NCBI GenBank assembly: GCA_027487485.1
Contig: JAIYDN010000012.1
Span: forward strand, 248,001 to 312,000
Origin: Planctomycetaceae bacterium
GTDB taxonomy: Bacteria > Planctomycetota > Planctomycetia > Pirellulales > Pirellulaceae
Direction of reading: 5' to 3'
DNA: 64,000 nucleotides
Part shown: positions 54,648 to 63,545 of the stretch, piece by piece
Position numbering within the stretch: the stretch's first letter is position 1
Layout: every line of letters starts with the position of its first letter
Position numbers and translations under genes: made by a program
The notes under the pieces: model-generated
What the model saw: the letters and a program-made list of their open reading frames with translations, nothing else
Databases searched by the model: none
What the model was told of the DNA's origin: nothing

Positions 54648-55130
54648 ATGGCGAAAGCAATTAAGGGCGTCACGCGGATTGAATACGACAACGTGACTAC
54701 ACGGGGTTGGATGGTTCGTATTACACGAGCTGGCAAAAGAAAGCAGCAGTTTTTTAACGACAAGTCCTATGGCTCGAAAACCAAGTCGCTCGCCGCAGCC
54801 AAGGCGTGCTACGCAGGTTGGCTCGAAGAAGCCGGCCCTGTGGTAACCACTCGAAATCGCAAGACTGTGCGAAATTCATCCGGCAAAGTTGGGGTTCATT
54901 TGGTACGCAATGTGGATTCGCGTTGGGCCAATGCAGAATCGTTCGCCTACTGTGCGTCTTGGATCACTCAGGATGGGCAACGACAAAAGCTTAGCTTTGC
55001 ATGGAAGAGATACGGAAAGAAAGCCGCATGGAACCTCGCCTGTCTAGCTCGTGAAAAAGAAGAAACCGACCGCGAGGCCGTGATCAAAGCATTCGAGAAG
55101 CAAACGGGTAAAAAAGCAAAGCGAGGGTAG
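54648..55130 (+). CDS. AP2-domain-like DNA-binding protein, possibly two domains
   Basis: The 160-residue basic product has two AP2-like segments. At about 5-55 is GVTRIEYDNVTTRGWMVRIT ... FFNDKSYGSKTKSLAAAKAC. At about 75-130 is KVGVHLVRNVDSRWANAESF ... LSFAWKRYGKKAAWNLACLA. AP2 folds bind DNA and in bacteria often occur with mobile-element endonucleases. The ATG at 54648 follows GAGCGGGG; an ATG at 54636 is also in frame. It has no neighbours that fix a role and may be a stand-alone nucleoid or regulatory protein. Confidence 0.62.
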   Translation: MAKAIKGVTRIEYDNVTTRGWMVRITRAGKRKQQFFNDKSYGSKTKSLAAAKACYAGWLEEAGPVVTTRNRKTVRNSSGKVGVHLVRNVDSRWANAESFAYCASWITQDGQRQKLSFAWKRYGKKAAWNLACLAREKEETDREAVIKAFEKQTGKKAKRG

Positions 55131-55244
55131 ATCGAACGGGCGTTTCTTCAGACGGGTTTTTGCTTTGGTGGGTTTCCATCTACTTCTTCCTTGACGGAAG
55201 TGTAAAATGCCAGAGTAAATACATCCTCCCTCGGAGATTTTTTT

Positions 55245-56861
55245 GTGCCCGCAAAAGTCAAAGCATCGATACTACGAAACGAAAATAACCCAGCTTGTTT
55301 CCCCGTTCGAATTACAGGGATAATTTTTGTCGTTCTTGTTCTTGGCTGCGAAAGAACAGAACCAGAAGTCCGTTTGCCCTCGCAAATCCGGCAATTGGCT
55401 GATCCGGAAGCGATTGCGACCGTGCAACGATTTTGCAGCGAATGCCATCCGCTCCCCTCTCCATCGTCATTCCCGCGTGCGAATTGGCCGGCTGAGGTGG
55501 ATCGTGGATATGGTTTTTACCGGCAGTCGGGCAGGACTGATTTGAAGGAGCCGGTTGTGAATGACACTATTCGTTATTTCCAAGGTAGCGCTCCAGAAAA
55601 GCTGGACATTACAAGCGCTGAAACCTTCCCGGTTTCTCCGTCAAGTGTCCGCTTTGTGCCAAGCCCATTGATGACTATCGACGACACAACTTCGCTCACA
55701 TCTCATATTATCTGGGAAGAAGCTTCTCAGTCATTATTGATTTCGGATATGTCGAGCAGCAAGGTACGAAGATGGAACCCCTCGTCGGTCTCGAATTTCA
55801 ACATGTTGCCGGGAGACGACAAAATCTTACTGAGCCCTGACGCGGTCATCGCGGAGGGGAAGAGCCCATGTCGAATTACACCTTGCGATTGGAACCAAGA
55901 TGGTCTGCAGGACTATTTGGTTGGGGAAATTGGCTCCACGATCATCAGTGACTTAAAACTCGGATGCGTTTCGTTGATGGTGGGGCAGCCTGATGGCAGT
56001 TTGGTTCGCCAAGTCATCGCAGACAAATTAGCTCGATCGGTAGAAGCAGTTCCTTTTGACTATGACGAGGACGGAGATGTCGACGTGCTTGTCGCTGAGT
56101 TCGGATGGAATATCTCGGGGGGGTTCCGATTGTTGCGAAACCAAACACCAGCAGGCACGCCTGTAGAGGCTTTGAAATTCGAGGAAGAAATCCTGGATCC
56201 ACGCCATGGAATCTTAGCCATTCGAATTGCCGACATGGACAATGATTCTCGCATGGACATCGTAACCGCTTACGGCCAAGAGTACGAGACTGTAGAAGTG
56301 CTGTACAATCGATCTCCTGGAACTTACGAACGCAAACAAATCGCTCGTATGCCTGAACCGTCCTACAACTCGAGCGCCATCATGATTTCGGATTTGGATC
56401 AGGATGGAAAACTTGACATTGTTCATACGTGCGGGGACATCTTCGACAGCTTTATTCCCAAACCATTTCACGGGCTTCGTTGGATTCGAAACTTAGGAAA
56501 CGATCAATGGGAACTGCGAGAACTAGGAATGATGATAGGAGCGATGCAGCCTGCAGTTGCTGACTTTGATGGCGACGGAGATCTAGACATTGCTGCTGTG
56601 GGGTTGTTTCCTGATTCGGAAACCATTTCACAAAACTGCTCGTATGATTCGGTGTGTTGGTGGGAGCAGAAAGAGAATCTTGAGTTCGTACGGCACTCGA
56701 TCGAACGCGATCACTGCTTGCATGGTACCTGTACTGCCGCCGACATAGACCAGGACGGACGCACTGATCTTGTTGTGGGCGAATGGGCCGACAGGAACGC
56801 CAAGGGCTCATTCAGGGTTTTTTGGAATCGCGCCAAACCGCAAGACGAAGCAGCGAATTGA
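55245..56861 (+). CDS. FG-GAP repeat lipoprotein with cytochrome-like CxxCH motif
   Basis: The 538-residue product from GTG 55245 (GGAG at 55233-55236) has a signal ending in lipobox VLVLGC (about 36). A segment RFCSECHPLPSPSSFPR (about 65) carries a single heme-type CxxCH. Then come at least five FG-GAP/VCBS calcium-binding repeats (DWNQDGLQDYLVGE, DYDEDGDVDVLVAE, DMDNDSRMDIVTA, DLDQDGKLDIVHT, DFDGDGDLDIAAV, DIDQDGRTDLVVGE) forming a beta-propeller. It probably sits on the cell surface. The downstream gene follows by 43 bases and encodes a related propeller. Confidence 0.85.
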   Translation: MPAKVKASILRNENNPACFPVRITGIIFVVLVLGCERTEPEVRLPSQIRQLADPEAIATVQRFCSECHPLPSPSSFPRANWPAEVDRGYGFYRQSGRTDLKEPVVNDTIRYFQGSAPEKLDITSAETFPVSPSSVRFVPSPLMTIDDTTSLTSHIIWEEASQSLLISDMSSSKVRRWNPSSVSNFNMLPGDDKILLSPDAVIAEGKSPCRITPCDWNQDGLQDYLVGEIGSTIISDLKLGCVSLMVGQPDGSLVRQVIADKLARSVEAVPFDYDEDGDVDVLVAEFGWNISGGFRLLRNQTPAGTPVEALKFEEEILDPRHGILAIRIADMDNDSRMDIVTAYGQEYETVEVLYNRSPGTYERKQIARMPEPSYNSSAIMISDLDQDGKLDIVHTCGDIFDSFIPKPFHGLRWIRNLGNDQWELRELGMMIGAMQPAVADFDGDGDLDIAAVGLFPDSETISQNCSYDSVCWWEQKENLEFVRHSIERDHCLHGTCTAADIDQDGRTDLVVGEWADRNAKGSFRVFWNRAKPQDEAAN

Positions 56862-56904
56862 GCCGACTCTTATCTGGGCACCAACCCCGACGACAAATGC
56901 ATAC

Positions 56905-58665
56905 ATGAGCGAAAACGATCCTATCAGTCGAGAACTAAGGAAAATGCCCTACTCGCAAACATCCAACGCAGCTGGATCTACATTCCAAGCGCCGCTGTTG
57001 TTACTGTTGTCCATCGTTTTTGCAGGATGCAAGAATTCCACTCCACCTGCTGCAATTGAAGTCGCTCCGACAGAGGCCAAGGTTGCGAATAAGGTTGACT
57101 TCAAGAACATTTCAGCCGACTTGGGGCTTTCTCAGATTTACGAAAACGGTGAATCTGCCGATGTACGAGGAATCATCGAAACGATCGGTGGGGGCATTGC
57201 AGTACTTGACTTCGATCGAGACGGTTTTGATGATCTTTTTTTCCCTGGGGGCGGCCAGCTAGCAGATAAAAAAGTGACGGGGATTCATGGTGATTTGTGG
57301 TGGAACCGCAACGCAAAGTCCCTAAGGAAAATAACTGAACTCGCGAACGTCCAGGATGTTCTTGGGTATTCTCATGGCGCGATCGCTTGCGATTGGAATT
57401 CGGATGGATTTGCGGACATCCTCACCACTGGCTACAGCGGACTCCAACTGTTCATGAATCAAGGAGATGGCTCGTTCAAGGAGAGTGCAGAAAAATGGGG
57501 ACTCGATGACAAACAGTGGAGCACCAGCGCAGCTTCGGGTGATTTTGACGGAAATGGCTTCTCCGACGTGTACGTCGCTCATTATGTGAATTGGTCGCTT
57601 GAAAACAATCCAGCTTGCACATCCAGAGGGATCCCGGACGTCTGCGCGCCTGGTATTTTCGAAGCACTGTCCGACGTCATTTACTTCAATAACGGCAACG
57701 GTACATTTTCAGCGAAAGCTCAAGAATGTGGGCTTAGTGAAGGAGGAAAAGGGTTGGGCGTAATTGCAGCCGATTTCGACGGTGACAGCAAAACCGACAT
57801 CTATGTTGCCAACGACACGACCAATAACTTTTACTACGTCAATCTCGGTAACGGCAAGTTCCGTGAATGCGCCGTCGAAAGCGGAATCGCAACCGACGAC
57901 ATGGGAACACCGCAAGGAAGTATGGGGCTGTGCACATTTGATTTTGACCATGATCTTCGCCCGGACATTTGGGTCTGCAATTACGAGAACCAAGCTTTCG
58001 CCCTTTATCAAAACGATGGGGCTAATTTTTTTCGCTATGCGACTGCTTCGACTGGGCTCTTGGCGTTGGGAACAACCTATGTAGCATTCGGAACTGCCTC
58101 TGGAGATTTCGACCTGGACGGTCATGAGGACGTCGTGGTTGCGAACGGACACGTGATGCGACACACGACGACAGGGAGTCCGGCACAAGCCCAGATCTAC
58201 TTGCGCAATACCGGGAAAAAGAAGTTCGTCAAAGAGTCCTTTCCAGGCGAGAACTACTTTGGCCAAACGCATCGAGGACGCGGCGTGGTCGCATTCGATT
58301 TCGACCGCGACGGAGCCCTAGATTTAGGATTCTCGAATATCAACGAACCATCTGCTGTTCTTCGAAACGAGTCGAGTTCCAAAGGAAATTGGTTTATTGC
58401 ACAATTGGTGGGAACCGTTTCCAATCGTGATGCGATTGGGGCTACGGTTCACATCAAAACAAACTTACAGGCTCACCTTCGATTGGTGGTTGGCGGGGGT
58501 AGCTATCTTTCCCAAGGGCCAAACTACTTGCACTTTGCGACAGCTCCTGAAGAAGCCATCGAGAAAATTGAGATCTTGTGGCCAAGTGGACATCGCCAAA
58601 CGATTCAGGATATACCAACTCAGTCGAGTCGAATAACGTGGGTCGAACCCGCCAGCGATCTTTAG
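56905..58665 (+). CDS. CRTAC1/UnbV-type FG-GAP lipoprotein
   Basis: The 586-residue product from ATG 56905 (an ATG at 56944 is also possible) has lipobox SIVFAGC. FG-GAP repeats follow (DFDRDGFDDLFFPG, DWNSDGFADILTTG, DFDGNGFSDVYVAH, DFDGDSKTDIYVAN, DFDLDGHEDVVVAN) and a C-terminal ASPIC/UnbV domain (RDAIGATVHIKTN, LVVGGGSYLSQGP, IEILWPSGHRQ). Planctomycetes carry many such surface proteins, of unknown ligands. It forms a likely operon with the preceding gene. Its stop is 8 bases from the convergent TPR gene's stop. Confidence 0.88.
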   Translation: MSENDPISRELRKMPYSQTSNAAGSTFQAPLLLLLSIVFAGCKNSTPPAAIEVAPTEAKVANKVDFKNISADLGLSQIYENGESADVRGIIETIGGGIAVLDFDRDGFDDLFFPGGGQLADKKVTGIHGDLWWNRNAKSLRKITELANVQDVLGYSHGAIACDWNSDGFADILTTGYSGLQLFMNQGDGSFKESAEKWGLDDKQWSTSAASGDFDGNGFSDVYVAHYVNWSLENNPACTSRGIPDVCAPGIFEALSDVIYFNNGNGTFSAKAQECGLSEGGKGLGVIAADFDGDSKTDIYVANDTTNNFYYVNLGNGKFRECAVESGIATDDMGTPQGSMGLCTFDFDHDLRPDIWVCNYENQAFALYQNDGANFFRYATASTGLLALGTTYVAFGTASGDFDLDGHEDVVVANGHVMRHTTTGSPAQAQIYLRNTGKKKFVKESFPGENYFGQTHRGRGVVAFDFDRDGALDLGFSNINEPSAVLRNESSSKGNWFIAQLVGTVSNRDAIGATVHIKTNLQAHLRLVVGGGSYLSQGPNYLHFATAPEEAIEKIEILWPSGHRQTIQDIPTQSSRITWVEPASDL

Positions 58666-58673
58666 CGATATGC

Positions 58674-60044
58674 TTAGTCTGGTTTTTTCGGATCGAGCTT
58701 TTCCAACTGGACGAGTCGTTCCCGATGGTAACTTGCTTTGCCTCGAAACGCTTCGTTTTCTGACATTTTCTGTTCGTAATAACTTGCTAAAAATGCGTGT
58801 GCTTCCTTGCAGCTAGGATCGCTCGTTAGGGCTGACCGAATCCAGAACAAACCGAAACGTTCGGATTCGTACTTAAAGAGGATTTCGCCCATTGCAAACT
58901 TGGACTTTGCATCATCCGGATTTTGTTTTACTTGGTCCCGAAGCACAGTCAGTTTATCAAACTCCGCACGTTCCGCCGTTACGCGAGCTAGTTCGAGATC
59001 AGCTCGATCTTTATCTCCCAAACGTCTCAAAACCAAAGCGTATGCACTGCGAGCGATAAAGTCTCTAGGATTATCCTCTAACGCGATTTCCAAATGCTTT
59101 TTTGATTCGTCAAAAATGCCCAAATTGGACTCAATAACTCCCAACTCCGAAGCGGCTAAATTGCGTTCAGGCCACTCATCGAGGCTCAGGTAAGAATCCA
59201 ATACCTGTTGCTTGTCCATCACGACAATCTTCTTGAACAAATCGCGACTTGTTTCAAGATCCCCCATTTGAAAATAGCAACTTGCCATGAACGTTTTTAC
59301 GGCAATCTCCTGCGGACCTTTTTGGAATAATGCAAGAGTCTTCAGCGCCTCCTCTGGGCGATTACGCCCGCATAACAATCGGGCATATCGCCAAGCTGAC
59401 TTGGCATGACTGGGGTCTTTTAGCATTGCCGCTGCATACTCTTTTTCGGCCAGTTCATTTGATTTGGTGTGTTCGTTCATCAAGCCAAAGCGGTAATTGA
59501 CTAATGGATCTTGAGGAAACATCGCCTCATAATCTTCAAGGACCCTGGTTGCTTCCTCGAATTTAGACGTAGCAGCAAGCCCATTCGCATAGGCGTCAAC
59601 AAAGTCTGCAACATCTGGCCCGCACTGTGCGATCCATTTTTTAACCTTGGCTTCGTTGGCAGAATTGAGTTCACCCAAGCACGCAAAAGCTAAGCATTGT
59701 TCTTTATCGATCGCTTCACGATCGTAGCCTCCGAGGTTGGCTAGGCGCAGGTGCTTTGCCATTTTGCTGTAGTCTAGTTTAAGACGTGCGGAACGAGCGA
59801 TCAGATAATGCAGTTCCGAAGCATCCGGAGCAAGCTTCGTCGCAATGTCCAGCCAAGGCGAGGCACGCCTTACGTCATTCAAGACCAACGCATTTTTGGC
59901 CATCGATCTCGCTACCCCCGCGAAACCTCCCAAAAACAGAAAGACGCAAAATAGCAAAACGAACAAGGCGGTCAAAACGTAAATGCGTTTCGATCGCCTT
60001 GCCGATTGGTTTGCAGCTTGAGTTGGTTTTTTCTTACGTTTCAT
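58674..60044 (-). CDS. Membrane-anchored TPR protein, module copy 1
   Basis: From ATG 60044 the product is 456 residues: a Lys/Arg-rich head (MKRKKKPTQ), one membrane helix (YVLTALFVLLFCVFLFLGGF) and then tetratricopeptide-type helical pairs through most of the chain (LNDVRRASPWLDIATKLAPD, YRFGLMNEHTKSNELAEKEY, ALKTLALFQKG, SKKHLEIALEDNPRDFIARS). It likely presents a scaffold for protein contacts. Codon 60053 is a TTG; the ATG start matches the copy at 63546. The small lipoprotein gene lies 27 bases upstream. Confidence 0.85.
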   Translation of the reverse strand: MKRKKKPTQAANQSARRSKRIYVLTALFVLLFCVFLFLGGFAGVARSMAKNALVLNDVRRASPWLDIATKLAPDASELHYLIARSARLKLDYSKMAKHLRLANLGGYDREAIDKEQCLAFACLGELNSANEAKVKKWIAQCGPDVADFVDAYANGLAATSKFEEATRVLEDYEAMFPQDPLVNYRFGLMNEHTKSNELAEKEYAAAMLKDPSHAKSAWRYARLLCGRNRPEEALKTLALFQKGPQEIAVKTFMASCYFQMGDLETSRDLFKKIVVMDKQQVLDSYLSLDEWPERNLAASELGVIESNLGIFDESKKHLEIALEDNPRDFIARSAYALVLRRLGDKDRADLELARVTAERAEFDKLTVLRDQVKQNPDDAKSKFAMGEILFKYESERFGLFWIRSALTSDPSCKEAHAFLASYYEQKMSENEAFRGKASYHRERLVQLEKLDPKKPD

Positions 60045-60071
60045 TCCAAACAAAACTTTTTGATACGCAGG

Positions 60072-60386
60072 CTATAACTGCTTGATAATCTCTTCAGCTT
60101 TGGCTTTCATTTTGGCAGCATCATTCAGGCTTGTCATTTCGTTTAAAGCCTTTTCGATAGCTTCACCTTTGGCTGGATCTGTTTTCTTCATGTCCTGAAC
60201 AGCAGCCATGACGCCACCAAAATTACTCCCAAGTCGCCCAGAGGCCTTCACCCCGGCGAGCGATTCCTTAATCATTGCCGATGGATCGTAATCCATTTTG
60301 ACAACGACGTCGTTATCAGCTCCTCCACCACACCCAACGCACGTAAAGGTGCACATGCAAATCAACAAACCAGCACAAAACTTCAT
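60072..60386 (-). CDS. Small lipoprotein, module copy 1
   Basis: The 104-residue product has a signal with lipobox CVGC (about 19) then a helical domain with KKTDPAKGEAIEKAL and the end AEEIIKQL. It is clearly related to the product of 63220-63534 (QKTDPAKGDAVLKAI ... ANEILKML). No known family is recognised. GAGGAG at 60392-60397 stands just upstream and follows directly after a terminator hairpin. It is probably a surface or periplasmic accessory of the pilin-like protein. Confidence 0.8.
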   Translation of the reverse strand: MKFCAGLLICMCTFTCVGCGGGADNDVVVKMDYDPSAMIKESLAGVKASGRLGSNFGGVMAAVQDMKKTDPAKGEAIEKALNEMTSLNDAAKMKAKAEEIIKQL

Positions 60387-60400
60387 GATTACTCCTCGTT

Positions 60401-60438
60401 AAAAAAAAAGCCCTCTCGAATAGTCATTCAAGAGGGCT
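60401..60438 (-). terminator. Intercistronic terminator between DUF1559 and lipoprotein genes, copy 1
   Basis: On the minus strand, AGCCCTCTTGAAT and ATTCGAGAGGGCT form a 13-base stem with a 4-base loop and one wobble, followed by eight T. It lies after the DUF1559 stop and just before the lipoprotein ribosome site, so it can act as a partial terminator. Confidence 0.85.
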
Positions 60439-60455
60439 GATACTGACTTTACGAA

Positions 60456-61529
60456 CTAGTCTTGAACTGAAGAAACATCACCGCCGATAGCGGATCCAAG
60501 CCCTTGGTAAGTTACTACGTCGATTGTAGAAGCAATGAACTGAACAGAACCATCACCCATCGTGTGCATGGTTCCACCCGCATGGCGGCTTCTCGACGGG
60601 AAGATCCCATCGTGATCGCCCTGGCAGCCCATGCATCCGGTGTCGATGCTGGCCGAGTTCCCTTGCCAGTTCGGTTGTGCCATGGTGTTGATGGCCGTGT
60701 TGTAAAATCCAGGAGCCATCCAGAAGTTTCCAGCTTCTGAGTTCTGTCCTGCGCCCGATGCAGTCGCTGCTGCATAGGTTGCAAGTTGAGCGGCAGTCCA
60801 ATTTCGGACAGGAAAGCCTGGGTTTGCGATCGTCGCGAAGTCACCTGCTCGCGAGAAGGTTGCTCCAGTTCCATCCCCCTTCACGAATTCTGCCAACATG
60901 ATGGTATTGGACAAGCCATCGATCACGTCGGAGAACTTAGCGTCACGGAATCGAGTGTAGAAACCGTTCAAGTCGCGCTCGTTGTTCCAGCCAAGGCAAG
61001 AACCTGCCGAGAACCCGTAGTTGTTCTGTCCACTCCAATCGGCAAAGGGGAAATCCCGGTCCGAAGGGCAAAGGAATGCCGAAATTCTGGCTCCACCGAT
61101 TTGACCGTTCCTCATGGTTTTGCCCGGAGCGGTTCTGGCATGTCCGCCGTTCCAGGTTGGTGGGCGGTAAGCAAAGTGCGGGAAGTTCGCGTTTTCGTTG
61201 TTGAACGTGTCTTGAAAATAGATTTGTTCAAACAAAGCACCTTGCTCGATGTACGGCAACATCTGGCAATGAGGGGAGAAGCCATTCCAGCTCGAATCTT
61301 GTCCCCAGCTAGTAACACCGCGGGTCGCCAAACGTCCAGCGCGTTTGTAGGCCGATTCGTAATTGTGAATCGCCAAGCCCATTTGCTTCATGTTGTTGCT
61401 GCAACTCATTCTTCGAGCGGCTTCACGAGCAGCTTGAACGGCGGGGAGCAACAAGCCCACCAAAATACCAATGATGGCGATAACCACCAGGAGTTCAACG
61501 AGCGTGAACCCTCTTCTTGTTTTTTGCAT
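60456..61529 (-). CDS. DUF1559 pilin-like secreted protein, module copy 1
   Basis: The 357-residue product from ATG 61529 has the type IV pilin/pseudopilin start [20 protein letters not shown] with the prepilin cleavage site after the Gly and Glu5, followed by [19 protein letters not shown] and the C-terminal DUF1559 part [20 protein letters not shown]1559 proteins are a large planctomycete family, probably assembled at the surface by a type II/IV-like system. GAGGT on the minus strand lies 6 bases before the ATG, favouring it over 61661. It is the first gene of its module. Confidence 0.93.
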   Translation of the reverse strand: MQKTRRGFTLVELLVVIAIIGILVGLLLPAVQAAREAARRMSCSNNMKQMGLAIHNYESAYKRAGRLATRGVTSWGQDSSWNGFSPHCQMLPYIEQGALFEQIYFQDTFNNENANFPHFAYRPPTWNGGHARTAPGKTMRNGQIGGARISAFLCPSDRDFPFADWSGQNNYGFSAGSCLGWNNERDLNGFYTRFRDAKFSDVIDGLSNTIMLAEFVKGDGTGATFSRAGDFATIANPGFPVRNWTAAQLATYAAATASGAGQNSEAGNFWMAPGFYNTAINTMAQPNWQGNSASIDTGCMGCQGDHDGIFPSRSRHAGGTMHTMGDGSVQFIASTIDVVTYQGLGSAIGGDVSSVQD

Positions 61530-62119
61530 ATGTACCTCTACAAGCAAAATTGAATAAAAACGCACCGAAACAGTGCACGAAAACGAGAGCTCCTGCCCAC
61601 GAGCGAAGAAAACACCAGCCTCTCCAGGTTTCCTCACGGCGTAGGCGCAGCCGTTATGCACATATTACGGAAGTTTCGCTACCTTTAGAATAGCCGTACG
61701 TTAAAATTTCGCAAAAAACTTTTCAAAACGCCATGAAAAACCCCGGTACAGAGAAGGCGAATGGCAGAGAACGTCATGCAGCCCCGAGACCAACAGCTGG
61801 TTGAATTATGTAGGTTCCGTACCCGCTAAGCCTGTCTTACGGATAAGTTAACGTGCATTCGGAGGCAATTTCTGAAGAAACTCCGCCATAAAGCCAATAA
61901 TCGCTTTGACAACGGTGTCGTAATGCGCGTAAGATTAAGTTTGGGGGAATTAGAGCGGTTTTTTTATCAAAATCGGCAAAACCGAGAATTCAAGCATCTG
62001 GTTCCTTCGCTCGTACGCATCATCCGCAGTCCGGTCATCGGTACAACCGACGGATCTCGCTTGAAGTAGCATTTCCACAACGTTTCAGGTTTTTTCTTTT
62101 TTATTCGAACGAGGTATTT
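61530..62119. promoter_or_regulatory. Divergent promoter region between two module copies
   Basis: The 590 bases between the divergent DUF1559 genes have no open frame with a recognisable product. Promoters for both copies must lie here, but no clear -35/-10 pair or shared operator could be identified by eye. Both genes have a similar GAGGTA ribosome site. Confidence 0.45.
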
Positions 62120-63154
62120 ATGCAAAAGTCGTTGAGAAAGGGGTTCACGCTTGTTGAGCTCTTGGTGGTTATCGCCATCATCGGAATTTTGGTGGGGCTG
62201 TTGCTTCCCGCTGTACAAGCTGCCCGTGAGGCTGCTCGTAGAATGAGCTGCAGCAACAACATGAAGCAGTTGGGCTTGGCTGTCCATAACTACGAATCTG
62301 CTTACAAGCGGACAATGCGTCTCGCTAGTCACGGCAATCCTACGCCATGGGGAGTAGGTTCCAACTGGGCTGGATACTCGCCTCAGACTGCAATCCTTCC
62401 CTACGTTGAGCAGCAAGGATTGTTTGATCAAATTGACTTCAACCTGGCTCAGTTCCCGCACTATGTTGGGCAACAGACTCCAGCAGGAAAGACTATTTCC
62501 GTTGAAAACATTGGTCGTTCACGTATTCCCGGTTACATCTGTCCGTCGGAGAAGTCCTTTCCGGATACTTACTGGACTGGGAACAGCAGCTACGGTTTCA
62601 GCGCTGGTCCAAATTTAGGCTGGTACGTTGATCCAGGTAGCAACAATGGTTTCTGGCGACGAGAAGGTGACACTAAGTTCTCGGACATCACCGACGGACT
62701 TTCCAACACCATCATGATCGCTGAGTTCGTTCTCGGAGACACAACTGGCTCTGTTTACACGACCATGGGTGACTTTGCTAACGGAGTTAGTTTGGCCGGT
62801 TATCCACAGACAAACTGGACGCCAGCTCAACTTGCAACGTACGGCGCGGCCACAAACGCTTCGGGATCTCACCGCTCCTATGCAGGCTATCGCTGGACTG
62901 CACCGGGGATGTACAATACCGCAATCAACACTTTGGCTCCACCAAACTGGCAATTCCGTTCAGGTATGGAGTGCGGCGGATGCGGCGAAGGGGATGCAAA
63001 CGGGGTCTTCCCATCGAGAAGCCGTCACAGTGGCGGAACAATGCATGCGATGGGCGACGGCTCCGTGCAGTTTGTACCTAGCACTGTCGACGTCGTAACG
63101 TATCAGCGTCTGGGCTCGGCTGTGGGCGGTGACATTGCGACGGTTGATAACTAG
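62120..63154 (+). CDS. DUF1559 pilin-like secreted protein, module copy 2
   Basis: The 344-residue product begins [20 protein letters not shown], the same prepilin motif as copy 1, and matches it through [47 protein letters not shown] and [17 protein letters not shown]. The middle is more divergent, consistent with an old duplication. GAGG at 62111-62114 precedes the ATG. It heads the plus-strand module. Confidence 0.93.
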   Translation: MQKSLRKGFTLVELLVVIAIIGILVGLLLPAVQAAREAARRMSCSNNMKQLGLAVHNYESAYKRTMRLASHGNPTPWGVGSNWAGYSPQTAILPYVEQQGLFDQIDFNLAQFPHYVGQQTPAGKTISVENIGRSRIPGYICPSEKSFPDTYWTGNSSYGFSAGPNLGWYVDPGSNNGFWRREGDTKFSDITDGLSNTIMIAEFVLGDTTGSVYTTMGDFANGVSLAGYPQTNWTPAQLATYGAATNASGSHRSYAGYRWTAPGMYNTAINTLAPPNWQFRSGMECGGCGEGDANGVFPSRSRHSGGTMHAMGDGSVQFVPSTVDVVTYQRLGSAVGGDIATVDN

Positions 63155-63175
63155 TATTCAAGACGTTTAAGGTTC

Positions 63176-63204
63176 AAGTTCCCGAGTTTCTCGGGAACTT
63201 TTTT
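63176..63204 (+). terminator. Intercistronic terminator between DUF1559 and lipoprotein genes, copy 2
   Basis: AAGTTCCCGAG (63176-63186) and CTCGGGAACTT (63190-63200) form a perfect 11-base stem with a 3-base loop and a run of T (63199-63204). It is at the same place as the hairpin in the other module copy. Confidence 0.9.
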
Positions 63205-63219
63205 GCAACTGGAGATATG

Positions 63220-63534
63220 ATGAAGAAATTGATTTTGAGTTTGGTTTGTGCATTTTGCGGTTTCGGATTCATTGGATGCAGTGGGCCAGTTGAAGATTCG
63301 ATCAAAGTAGACTTCAATGCCTCTGACGCCCTGAAGAAAGAAATGGAAAGCTTTGCCAAGAGCGGTGCTCGTGTTGGAAGCGGGATGAATTCCCTTCGTT
63401 CCCTTGGACGAGATCTCCAGAAAACGGATCCGGCTAAAGGCGATGCAGTGCTGAAAGCCATTGACGAACTGGTCAATTTGAAGGACGCTCCGAAGATCAA
63501 AGAGAAGGCGAACGAAATCCTTAAAATGCTTTAG
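63220..63534 (+). CDS. Small lipoprotein, module copy 2
   Basis: The 104-residue product from ATG 63220 (GGAG at 63211-63214) has lipobox FIGC (about 20) and a helical part with QKTDPAKGDAVLKAIDEL. It is the counterpart of the lipoprotein at 60072-60386. An ATG one codon earlier (63217) is too close to the ribosome site. It is followed 11 bases later by the TPR gene. Confidence 0.8.
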   Translation: MKKLILSLVCAFCGFGFIGCSGPVEDSIKVDFNASDALKKEMESFAKSGARVGSGMNSLRSLGRDLQKTDPAKGDAVLKAIDELVNLKDAPKIKEKANEILKML

Positions 63535-63545
63535 ATCCAAGAGCA

